This document shows positions 33,001 through 45,000 of a stretch of 64,000 bases of DNA, one piece after another. The position numbers and the translations under genes were made by a program. The DNA lies in NCBI RefSeq assembly GCF_035582795.1, contig NC_134367.1, positions 116,212,062 to 116,276,061 on the forward strand. Reading direction: 5' to 3'. Under the pieces are notes generated by a model. It was not told the origin of the DNA. It saw only the letters and a program-made list of their open reading frames with translations, and did no database searches. The DNA is from Mycteria americana (Eukaryota > Chordata > Aves > Ciconiiformes > Ciconiidae). Within the stretch, counting starts at the first letter, position 1. Every line of letters begins with the position of its first letter.

Positions 33001-36000
33001 TCCTCTGGTAGGGCTGTCTATTACCTCGGTTAAGAAGTAATCCTCAGTGCACTCCAGGAGTCTCCTGGATTGCCTGCAGCTTGCTGTGCTACTTTTCCAG
33101 CAGATGTCAGGGTGGTTGAAGTCCCCCACCAGGATGAGAGCCTGTGAGCACAGTCCCTCGTGTAGCTGGAGTAAGAAGGCTTTGTCAATAGGCTCCCCTT
33201 GATTGGGCAGCCTGTAGTAAACACCGACCACAAGGGTTCCCTTTGTAGGCTTGATCTCTAATTCTTGGCCTAAGGCATTCAGCTCTTGCTGCTTCCAGAA
33301 CATGCTGCTAGAGTATGGGTCAGTGCTGGAGCAGCAGGGCTTGGACTCAGGCCTGGGGGTGGGAGAGCATTTGAATGCTGTTCCAGCCTTTTTGTGGGCA
33401 CAGGGAGGTGTTTGCTCCTGCTTAAAACTTTTTCTTGGGACTTTCTTCTCAGTCCTGAAGGCTGGGCATGTTCAGCGAGAGCTGAGATTTTGTTTTGACT
33501 ATGCAATGGGGAGCTGGTGGGCTTTGTGCGTCACTCTAATCTATGTATGGTTATTTCTGCAGGCTGTCTGCTGATCTTGCACTCTGGCCATGCTTTTGAC
33601 CTTCTCAAACACTGCAGCTAGAGGCATAATTTCTGTTCTCTTAAAAATCAAGCTTTAGCTGGCTGTCATCCATAGATACAGGGTTGTCTCTGCTCGTGTC
33701 CTCTGCTCAGTCCAGCATTGTGTTGGCTGCAAACAGGGCTGTAATTCAGTTCATTAAATCTTTATTAAATTGAGATAGTAACCAGTCAAATGAGAAACTG
33801 TAACCACTGCACACATGTTAGTGTGTGCAATTGTGGGGTTTGTTTTGTTTAGTTTTGTTTTCCCTCCCCCAAGTAATTTGTGAAGTGCATACTTTCGTTT
33901 TGCAGATGATAAATAAGGAGTCTGAGGCCACTTCAGTTTGCCATAGCTGTACTTCAGGTGCCACTTCAGCCTATGCTCAAAGGCTTCCCTACTTCAAGCT
34001 GACTTCTGTGGGTGTAGATGGCCTGCGAATAGACTTAAGTGCCATGCTACTGCAAAGCTCTGTGTTGCTAATATTCAAAAATCAATAGCTGAAAAGCCTC
34101 ACTCTGGTATCTGTAGAAATGCATGACTTCCTAATGCTCTTTCCAAATCTCTCTTTCTGTAACTTAAAGTTCATTACCAACCTTTCCATAGAGGAGGCAG
34201 AGAATTTGACTTTACCTTCTTATGTTTGAAGACGATCTCCTTTAAATCTACTTTCAGCTTTTGTTAACCATGAGATTCTCTAGCCTTCTTGGACTACAGC
34301 CCAAGATTTTGTGTAATGCCATTGTTTTCATTTACAGCCAAATAAAAATTAGCCAATTAAGAACACTGAACACTGACTTACTTCTTTTCTCCTATTGTCT
34401 CTCTTTGCTTTCTTGTGCACAGGAAATTGTGTGAATATTCTTTTGGGTTTTTTCCTCAGCCAGTTGCAGAGTGCTTCTTCCTTCTGATGCTCTTCAGTGA
34501 GAACTGTTTTTAGGATGAATTTTTCCAGGTGCCTTTTAGTAACTTGCTCTGGTCCAGGCTCCTTAACTGCCTTCTTTTGGAGCACTTCTTGCAGATGTAA
34601 TTTAAACCAGCAGCTTAAAGTGCTCCGAAATGTGCATGTGCAAGAAGGATACTTCCAGTCTTATCTGCTTGTTTGGTGGTGGATATTACCAGTATGTGCT
34701 TGTATTGGGAGAGCATAACTGTTAGGGCAGCATGTGCTGTGCCAATACAGCTTGCCCATCTTATTTGCACTTTCTTCTGGTCCCATTCTTTCCCCTTCAT
34801 ACTCCTAAGTTCTTGGGTTCTGTTGAGCAGATTTCTTGCCTACAGTTCCTCTACTTAATCACTTTCTTCTCTGGTTTAATAATTTACTGTTTGATGCCCT
34901 GTGCTTTACTGAAGTTGACAATTGAAATCGATCCTTTTTTTAATCTAGAAAATTAGTTTCTTCAGCAAAGAAAGCTAATTCATCCATCAGAGTTGAAACT
35001 TGAAGCACATTTACCTGTTAATTCAAATTTATTGTTTATCTTGAACACCTTTAGTTGTTCTTTCCACTAAAATATGCTTTAAAGGTTTGCATACTACTGA
35101 AATCAAAGTAGTGAAGCTATAGTGATGATTTATTTAATCAATTTTTTTTCTCAAATAAGAAGCACTGGCTTTAGCGTTCATCAGTCACGTGGAAACACCA
35201 CTGAATAACCTAAATCCTTCCCACTTTCCAACTGTGCTTCTGGCAGATTACTTGGCATGTCTTTCATCTCTCTCCTGAAAACTGAATTTTGCTTCTCTCT
35301 CAGTTGTGGCAACTTCTGGATTTGTATCCCTCTATCCGTTAGCAGTTTGCTTTGCTTTCTTTTGTGTTTACTCAATATTCAAGTAAAATACTCTTCTAGG
35401 TTTGGACCATGCATAGGTGATTTTTCATTGAAGGTGCCCTCAATTGAATAACTGCTTTGCATCTTATTTTTAAGTGGTTGATAAACCTTTTGTCTTTTAT
35501 AACGCAGTCTGTAAAGATAAATTGGAAAGGAAATATGTTTCCTACCGAGTCTCTCTTTGTGCTTATCTCTTGGTTGTCCTTATTTCTAAGATCTGTGCTT
35601 TTCTAAAATTCTGCTTTCTATTTCTTATAAGCTTGTACTTGCTTTTACTCTTAATGTAACTGGGCACTTGGAAAGAACACCAAGATCCTTTCACATTTTT
35701 CTCCTGTTGCCTATGATATAAATTTCAGAGGGTTTTTTTATTCACTGTTGAGCTGAAGTGTACTGTTAACTTCCATTCCCTTTGTCCAGCTGGTCCCTTG
35801 GGTTCCTTCCTCTGTCTCTTTTTCTATTTAATTAGGTTGAATGAACTTGCAATTGCTCCATCCAGGCTTATTTTCAATAACAGCCTTCTGTAAGGCTCAC
35901 ACTACTGGCAAACCAGATCTAAATGGTAATAAATACTCAGTGAAAAACTTTGTTGGCTGTTATATTTGGAAGTACCTAATTTCTGCCGCTATTAGTGTTC

Positions 36001-39000
36001 CTTGCCCTCCAGTCTGTCTAGGAAGTTGGGAATGTACATGCAGTCTTTGGGGGTGTTAATTTTTACCCTGCTCTTTATGTTCATATCTGTGTATGCATCT
36101 GTAGCAGTCCCCCAGAGTTATGTGAGAAACTTGTGAGTCAAACCATTCAATGAGGTTTTTTTTCCATAGGGAGATACAAGGAATCTGAGATCTAAAAATC
36201 ACCTTTGTAATGACATCTCTTGATCATCTTTCTTTTCTGGGCATTTGCCATCAGTCTCTCTTTGAAGGGAAACTTGATTTTTATCTCTGTTCCTGTTTCT
36301 TATCTTGTGTATCACACTTGCTTTGTATTGACAGTTTATCTGCTGGTGGCTAGTGAGTTCAAGTTACAAGAACTGCTTCTCCCTGGTCTTTGTTAAAATT
36401 TTGATCCTTTCCTTTTTGATTAGTTCTGCTTTTGCAGCTCATCCTGCCTGAGGCTTGCTGTCAGTCTTCTGTGTGCAAAATGCAAATTTGCATGCATTTT
36501 TTGATTGGGGCCAGTCCATCATGAGTCTGTCTCTTACCTCCTCTCATCTCTCCTTTGTTGCTCTGTTTTCTGTTGCTTTCTTTGCCTCTCCAAAGAAAAA
36601 GTTTCACTGTTGTGTCTGGTCCTTCAGCCATATCTTTCCGTGGCTCCTTTGAGATTATATTTGGTACATAACTAGTTTAGGTCAGGGATTCATTGAACTC
36701 TAATTGGTGTTATGTGTAGAGTTTAACTCTATTTCCTTCCATATAGTGCTTTCTTAAAGTCTCTCAGCATCTTATCTCTTTAGCTCTCCAGCACAATGGA
36801 GTCCTAGTAGCATTGGTGTAACTCCAAAAGAGCTCAGTGAATCAGGCAACCCATATGTTTTTCTGACATGTTGTACTTGCTGTTGCTGGGTTCTCCTTCT
36901 GCTCAGGAGGTTAAATATAAAACTATGGTATGGGAAGCCATAAAAAAAATCCTTTTGATTTTGAGAGGCAACTTGGACAAAGCACAGGAAACAATTGCCT
37001 TCTTTGAGACGTGCTTGTCAAGAGCCCAAAACCTGGCTGAGAGGGTTGGTGAGTGACCAAGGTGTAAAAGTATAACCAATAGAAGGTAAAGTCAGAGTGG
37101 GAAAAATAAGTTTTCTTTACTTTTGCATTCACTAAGTGGTTTGTGCCTCAAGACCCTTTATATCCAGCTCATCTGCCTCGAGGTAGTTTTGGCTAAGTTC
37201 TTCCTTTGTATGCTTTTCCCAAGGCACCTGCTGCTGAGCAATTCTGGAACAGGCATGCTTAACTAGGTGTGCTACTGTCACTGCTGCTGTGCTAGGTGAA
37301 GGCAAAGGTTGCAGGCAAAGTTGGTGGTTTTTTTAATAAAGATCCAGGTGTAACCAGGGGAACAAGTTAATAAAGATGGTATGCTATGCTTAAAAACTAG
37401 ACTCTGTGTGTTGAAATCTGTATATGAATTAGGTTGTATTCTACTTGAACAGTGCTTGCTATCTCCATGCATTTGGGAAATGGGAGAACAAATGTAGCGT
37501 AAGGATTGAATGAGTGAGCAAATCTGATCATCTAGGTCTATTTCACCCACAGGTTTTATGGCAGTCAACAGGTCAGACCTACTGGATGCGTTGGCACATG
37601 TTGGAGATTATTGGCTTTGGAGACCAGTGGGAAGATCCTGCTGCTCAGGAAAAAGAATATAGTCTGATAGAGAGCTTTAATCTAGACACAGGTGAGATTG
37701 TGTTGCATGTGTGTGGCTGTATCATCTCTTTCTGATTCTGCTGTGGCATATTTTTGAGTGGTGAACTTTTTATGCCTAAGCATATAGCAACTAGCAGGTT
37801 GGATTTAGAAAGCACTATGAGCTTTTAGTTTGTATGACCATGTAGAGCTGGTTAAGTAATTACATGGCTTGTGGTTGCACGGAGTATTTTTGAATCCTAG
37901 ACTTCTGTCATGATATAATAAAAGTCATGATATAAAAAGCATAAAATTTGATTTAAATCGTGACTGTCAAAAATATGTGTTTGAATTAACTGAACAAACT
38001 GCCAAAATAAAAACGTAGAATGTCTCTGAGATGAAGCTGCTTTAGGCACCCTCAGATCCCCTTAAATAAGTGATGTGGATTTTTAAAAGCATAAACATGC
38101 CAACAATTTGTTTAACTTCATTCCCCTCAGTTTTGGGCAAGGTGAGCATTAAATGCACTGTTTTCATGAGACATCTGCAGGATCTCCTAGAATCCTTTGA
38201 CATTGCCCTTGTACTGGGAGAAGATAAAATGGAAAATCTAGACTTCAGATACCCCTTTCTTGTTCAGTGTCTGACATGACTCTGGCCAGGGAAACCTGTT
38301 AAAGTAACTCTATTATGCCTATGATCTTGTAGGACATCTTTTGGGTAGAGTGACTTGGATTTAACTGCTGCAAGAGACAGAATATACAGGAGATGATGTA
38401 TAATGATCTCTAATTATCTGCTTCAAAAATATTCTTTTTGCCAGTTGAAAAGATGGCTTCTTTAATGGTTTCTACTTCTTGTAACTAAAGACTTAACTGC
38501 ATGTCAGTTTGAAGTGGCTAAGTTAAAATAAACTTGGTTAGACTTTGCCTTTTTCTTTGGTCTGTCTGATTTTGCTAAAAGCATGGGCTCTATTTCACTT
38601 CCTTGTAAAACTCTTTCCAGTCATCATATCCCACAAAGAAATTGAATTGAAAAAGTAGATGCTTTCTGCTTTGGATCTTGACAATTGGATAAATTAGCTC
38701 ATGTTGACTGACTGTTGGTAATTAGCTGTGTATGTAGTTGCTTTTAGCACGCTTGAGCCTCTTGGAGTGAGTTTGGCCCTTTTCTGTTTAGTCTTGAGGT
38801 GGTGAATGTCTCCCACCTTGCATTTGCAGAGAGAGCTGCAAGTTGTTGCTTAGCAGATATCAGCAAGTGTTGATTCAGCTCTTATTTCTAAATTACCTGG
38901 GGAATATCTAACCTACATAATGGATTTTATCTCCCTCCCTTCATCTCCCTTTGGATGCATTAGCTAAAAGAAGCGTGATAACTGTGCAGTCTCGTTTTGC

Positions 39001-42000
39001 TTTTGCCTATAAGTTAGCCAGCAGGAGGCGTTTGGAAAAGAGAGATTCTGCTCATGGCAGAGTTAACTTCCTATCCATTGACTCCTCTAGCATCTTGGGC
39101 CAGATCTGTTTCCCCTTCTGTAGCTGCACGCTGGCACTGTGAATTCTGCTGGTACTGGATGTCCGAGTGCGTTGCCCTGGCTGGTCCAGGCACTGTGGGA
39201 ACAGGTTGGGGGAGCAGTGAGCTAGAGGTACCCATTTTGAGCGTGTGCTTTTTCTGTTCTACAGCCCAAAGAGGTTCAAGTGAAGATGGTAATCACCATC
39301 TCTACAGCTTCTGGTGTCTCCTCCCAGCATGTTCCCCCTCTCTCACTGCCCTCCTGTCACCTCCCTTTCCCACAGCAGGCTGTGGGACGGTGGGGATCTC
39401 TTCTGCCCAGATAGTCTGCATGAGCTCTTTCCCTGGGGAACGTGGGGTGTGCAGCAGAGGATGGGGGAGCTGGCAGAGCTGACAGTGCCCTTCCTTGCTC
39501 TGTTCTCCTGCAGTTGCGCAGCCATTTTTCTGCAAGCCCTTTGGGGGGCTGTACTCCCTGCCTTACCTGGGGGAGCAGCCAACCAAGGCTGCAGAGATCC
39601 TGAGCCGTGCCGAGTGGTGGGAGCTGCTCTTCTTTGTGAAGAAGCTGGAAGCGCAGGAGCAGAAAGAGATCACCTGTCTCATCCAGCAGAACTGGGGAGA
39701 GCAGGTATGGGCCAGAGCCTGCAGTGGGGAAATGAGAGGGAGGGAGCGAGGGAGAACGTTAGGGAAGGGACTGGGCCCGGAGGAGGAGACGGCAAGCGTG
39801 AGCTGCGCAGAGACAGCCTGAACGGGGCAGAAATGGGACTGAAATGGGGGGGTGAGCGGGGGATGGCAAAAGCGTGGGGAGCTGGGCACAGGAAAGGGGT
39901 GAGGAGAGATGAGAGGAAACGCAGTCTCCCATGACCCTGGAAGAGTGACTGTGTCCAGCGAGGTTTGGGTAGGCGAGGCAAGCCCATGGGGTGGTTCTGC
40001 TGGTTGCGGTTGGGTGATGAGTACAGGTGGGAGGTCTGGGCTGGTGTTAGTGGGGTTGGGGACAGCCAGGGGAGGGTGGCACTGGGGAGTGGCCCTGGGG
40101 GCCTCCGGCGGTGCAGCCTTTCTGTCCGTTCTGGCACTGGTCATCACAAGGGGCACGGGGTCTGTGGCAAGTCTGTGAGGCTTAACTTGACCCCATCTGT
40201 CTAGCTGTTGGAGGTGGATGAAGAAGCCCTGATCCAGCTGTCGGTACCTGTGGAGCTGGCCCAGAAGGTGCTGCTGGTCTTGGAGAAGCGGTGCCAGGGC
40301 AGCGCTCAGCGTGACCTGCGCAGCTCCCACATCTACGCCAAATACTTCCTCGGTAGAGGGGCCGAGCAGGATGGCGGAGGGAGCACCGTGGTGTCCTCGG
40401 AGGGCGCCAGCTGCAGGAGCACTAGCCCTGAAGCCACGACGGCCAAGGCAGTGAAGGAAGACCTTTCCGCAGCCACAGTGCCACCCCGAGCCCCCGCTGT
40501 GGCGGTGAAGTCGGATTCCCAGCTGTTCAGCGAGCTCCTTGCGAGGGAAGGGCTGTTCTTCCCGGAGGTGATGGAGGAGCAGATCAAAGGTAATTGCCTG
40601 CTATGCACTGGGGCACATGCATGATGCTGGAGGCGGCTCCGTTGTCTCGACGGAGGAAGGCTCTGGGCAGGGCATGGGAGGCGAGGCACCCGGAGGTTGC
40701 CTGGGGAGGGGGGGGGGCCTGTGGGTGCTGGGTCTGTGGGTGCATGGCACCCCGGGAATTGCTGGGGTTGTTCCTGCTGCCCTGACGCCTGTGTCCCTGC
40801 CTCCCTCCCACCAGTGTTGGTCAGCTCCAAGGGGGTGAGCGAGAGGGGCTCGCTGGCCAAGGTTGCAGCCACGGTGGATATGATCCAGAGCAGCAGCTCA
40901 GAGGTGGGGCTGCGCTTAGCCGGGCTCCAGCACATTGTGAAGATCCTGGAGGAGGAGCCTGAGCCCGAGCAGCAAGTCGGCAAAGCCCAGGGCGGGCTGG
41001 GGACCAGGAGTGTTGGGTGAGCTATGGGGGTGCTGCGCACTCCTCCTGCTGGCTGGGGAGGGCTGTTTTGGCAGGGTGGGAGTGCAGGAGGTAGCAGTGG
41101 AAGTGTGAAGGCCGGTACGTCCCTGCGTGCTCAGCGAGAAGAGAGATGGATCTTGTGTCCCTTTGTCCCAGGCGGTCTCATTCCTGGGGCTGACCCAGCT
41201 GGGGTGGAGCCATGTGGGCAGGGAGAAGGTGGCTGGCAGGGCCCAGGGTGCCAGGGGCAGTGCCAGGAGGCTCCTCCTGAGGTGTCCTTTCCCATGCAGG
41301 GAGAAGCTGGTGAAGGTGGCAGTGGAGCTGCTGAGCACTGAGGTGGCAGAGAAGGCCCTGGTGGTGGTGACGCTGCGGCTGCTGGCTGTGCTCATGGCGA
41401 AGTACGACTGGCGTGTGCGGTTTGCCACGGAGGGCGGTGTGCGGGCTGTGCTGGCCTGCATGCAGCAGCATGGCTCCTCCGCCCTGGTGCAGCAGGCTGG
41501 CCTGGCGGTGAGCGTGGCAGAGGGGATGCCGTAGGTGGGCGGGCAGGGTGCAGGCTCGCCCAGGTGTGGTGGAGATGCCCGCTGCCCTCCTGAGTGCTGT
41601 TGACCTTGCAGGCCCTGAAGGTACTGGTGGGAGCTGTGGCCGGCGAGCCAGGAGGTGCCGGCGGGAAGCCCTTGCCCCTGAACCATGCCGACGCGCAGAT
41701 GATGCGGGAGATCTTTGCCAGCATTGGCTCTGCCTCCAGCGAGGGCTCGGCAAGCCTGCTGCGTGCCATCCCTGCTGCCATGAGCACCATGCAGCGGGTC
41801 CCAGGGTAGGGGCAGGGTGAGGACAGCAGCTGGGGGTGGGGGGGACCCTCTGCGTGGGGGGTGGGCAAGGCAGGCAGGTGGCTTGTGAGCACAGGGGAGG
41901 CTCCGTGCTTGGGGGAGGAAGGCACCCGCATCGCTCTGTCCCTGCAGGGGCTCCTCAGGGGTGCAGAACGGCTTGCTGGTGGTGAACATGCTGATCGACA

Positions 42001-45000
42001 GCCACCGTGGCCTGGCGGAGCAGCTGGCAAGCTGCGATCTCCCCACGGTGCTGCAGAGCTGCTGGTGGGACAGGCAGAGCACTGGCTGCCCTCACGCGAT
42101 GCTGGCCCTCAGCGTGATCAACCGCCTTGCGGAGCACCGGCTGCCCCTGGGCCTGGAGATGGCAGGTAGCGTTCCACGCGCACCCCCCGCCACGCCATGG
42201 CCCCACGGATGCAGTGGGCAGGGCTGCCTCACCTGCCAGGGCAGAGCACCCCGCTGGTGCCTCTCAAGCGAGTGCCTGGGCTGGGCCCGTGTGTCCTTGT
42301 CATGGCAGGCAGAGAGGCCCCACTGGACCTGAGGGACATGCAGACGCTTCTGGGTGGCCTGGGGGACAGCATCTTGTCCAAGGACGTGGTGGTGGCCCTA
42401 GAGCGGCAGCTCTGTGGTGAAGTCCCCGTCCCCTCTGGCGAGGTGGCCCAGCTGCTGCAGGACCACAGGTGCTTCAGGCTGCTGCTGCGCAGCTTTGAGC
42501 TGCTGGGGGCAGAGAAGGCTGTGAGCCTGAGCATCCTCAGGTGGGTCCAGGGGCATTTGGTGGGGGTCTGGGGCCTCCGCAGCAGGTGTGTGGGTGCCGG
42601 TGGTGATGTTGGGGGGACACGGTGCATGTTTGTGGGTCCTGGTGGGGCTGTTCTTCTTCACCGGGGCAGGGGCAGGTGCAACCCCAGCACATATGCGAGT
42701 GCTGATTGGGGTGTCCTGGGGCACAGGGCCGTGTGGGGACAGAGCAGCACGTGCCTGGGTGCTGGTGGGGACACGCGGGGGCAGCGCAGCACGTGCCTGG
42801 GTGCTGGTGGGGTGTCCAAGGTGCCTGGGGAGCCTTGGCTCCCAGTCCCTGTGGGGTGCTGGCCTTCCCAGTGGGGCAGGGACGCAGGGCTGCCTCTGGC
42901 ACCGCTGCCCGTGTGCCCCGGCCTGAGTGGGCCCCCTCCGTCACTCAGGATCCTGAACAAGTTCCTGGACAGTTACCAGGAGGATGTGCTGCCCTGGCAC
43001 GAGTGTGTGGAGCCCTGTTTGTCCTCCCTGAGTGCCCACAGCGGTGACCGAGAGGTGAGGGTGTGCCGTGCGTCAGCCGGGCCTGGCGTGGGTGAAGCGG
43101 GGTCCCTGCCTGCAGCAGCCCGGCCTCGTTGTGGCCGACATGCTGAGAGAGGCGGGGAGCGGCTGTCCCGGCCGTGGCTACGTGCCGGTGGCTGGCGTGC
43201 CCAGCGCCGTGCCCGGCCAGGCGCTCGCGGGCGCTGCCACGATGTTGGGGTGGAGGGGATGGAGCACTGCAGCACCCCGCTGCTGGGGCCTGGCGGGTTC
43301 CCGGCACTGGCCTGGCCGCTCACGGCTGCCTGCTCAGCAGGTGGTGCAGGAGTTTGTTGGCTTCCTGCACCGCCTGGCCACCGCCAGCAAGGACTGCACG
43401 GTGGCGATGTGCCGTGTGGGCACCCGCGAGGCTCTGTCCAAAGCCCTGGACAAGCACAGCACGGCCCCGTCGCTGGCGCCAGCCCTGCTCGACCTGGTGA
43501 TTGACTGCGAGAAGTATGCCAGCCTCTACAAGAAGCTGACGACCAGCATCTTGGCTGGCTGCATCCAGGTGGGCCCGGGGAGGCCCGGCTGCGCTGGGGC
43601 TCCGGGTTTTGGGGCCATCCAGCTGTCCCCGGCACCGAGGGGCAGCCTTCTGCTCTCTGCCTGCTGCAGCCCTGCGGTGGGCGAGGGGAGGAGGACCCAG
43701 GGCCCCCGGTAAGAGCCTTGCCCCGTCCCATAGCTGGTCCTGGGGCAGATTGAGGAGCACCGCCGGAGCCACCAGCCCATCAGCATCCCCTTCTTTGACG
43801 TCTTTCTGCGCAACCTGTGCCAAGGTGAGCGCGGGGAGCAGGAGCTGGAGCCCTGTGCCTGGCACGTGCTGGCCTTGTGGCTGGAGGCTCCACGTGCTCT
43901 TCCCACAGGCTCCAGCGTGGAGGTGAAGGAGGACAAGTGTTGGGAGAAGGTGCAGGTCTCCTCCAACCCCCACCGGGCCAGCAAGCTCACGGATGGGAAC
44001 CCCAAGACGTACTGGGAGTCAAACGGCAGCACTGGCTCCCACTTCATCACTGTCCACATGCAGTGTGGTGTGGTGGTCAGGTGGGGCTGGGCTGGGGGGC
44101 CTTGGGGCCAGGAGGGCCAGCAGCCGTGCGGGGAGGGAGAGGGCTTTGGGGATCTGTGCGAGCCCTGCCCCGGTGGTCCCCATCCTGGGGGTTGCTGGAT
44201 GTGGGCAGCAGTGCGTGGGGCTGGCGGGGCCCAGGGCAGGGAGGTGGGGACTGCTGGGCAGCACCGTGTTTGGTGCCCTGCAGGGAGATGAGCATGCTGG
44301 TGGCCAGCGAGGACTCCAGCTACATGCCGGCCCGGGTCGTGGTGCTGGGGGGAGACAGCCCGGCCACCATCAGAACCGAGCTTAACGCAGTGAGTCTCGC
44401 ATGGGCTGCTCAGGCCGTGGGGCCCCATGGGAGCGGTGGTCCGGTCCTTGCTGTGCCCCATGAAGGTCTTGCCCTGGTGCCAGGGCCCTGGGAGGTGCCC
44501 CACGGGGAGGTGGGGATGGCAGGAGCCGTGCTGCAGGAGCCTCCTCCTGGCTGAGGCAGCAGGTGCTGGAGACTTGGGCATGGGCAGCCCTGCAGCCCAG
44601 TCTGCAGTGGGCTCGTGTGCTGGGGCTGTGGGCCAAAAGTGGGGCCCTGGCAGGGGGTGCCCTGTGGCTGTGTAGGGGCTGCTGGGGGGGACGGAGGTCG
44701 TGGCTTTAACGGGGCGGGGGTGGCCAGGGGAGCACGCCGGGTGGCCGGCACTCGCTGCCTGGTGTGCTGAGGGCTCGCTGTCTGCCTGCAGGTGACCGTC
44801 CTGCCCTCCGACAGCAGAGTGATCCTGCTGGAGAACATGACCCGCTTCTGGCCCGTCATCCAGATCCGGGTGAAGCGGTGCCAGCAGGTAGGGGAGCAGG
44901 GGGCCGGGCCAGGGAGCTGGCAGCGTGGGGCGTCAGGGCCAGGCCTGAGGAGGTGCGGGTTGCGCTCTCCCGTAGGGCGGCATTGACACACGTGTGCGTG

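Noticed and set aside
40916-42082. 388-codon minus-strand frame, and similar long antisense frames between 39.5 and 49 kb
   Set aside because: They mirror CUL9 exons and GC-rich introns, have Pro/Arg/Ala-rich low-complexity content and no family resemblance. High GC removes stop codons.
42197-43504. 435-codon plus-strand frame
   Set aside because: Starts as CUL9 exon 12 but reads through intron 12 and changes frame relative to later exons.
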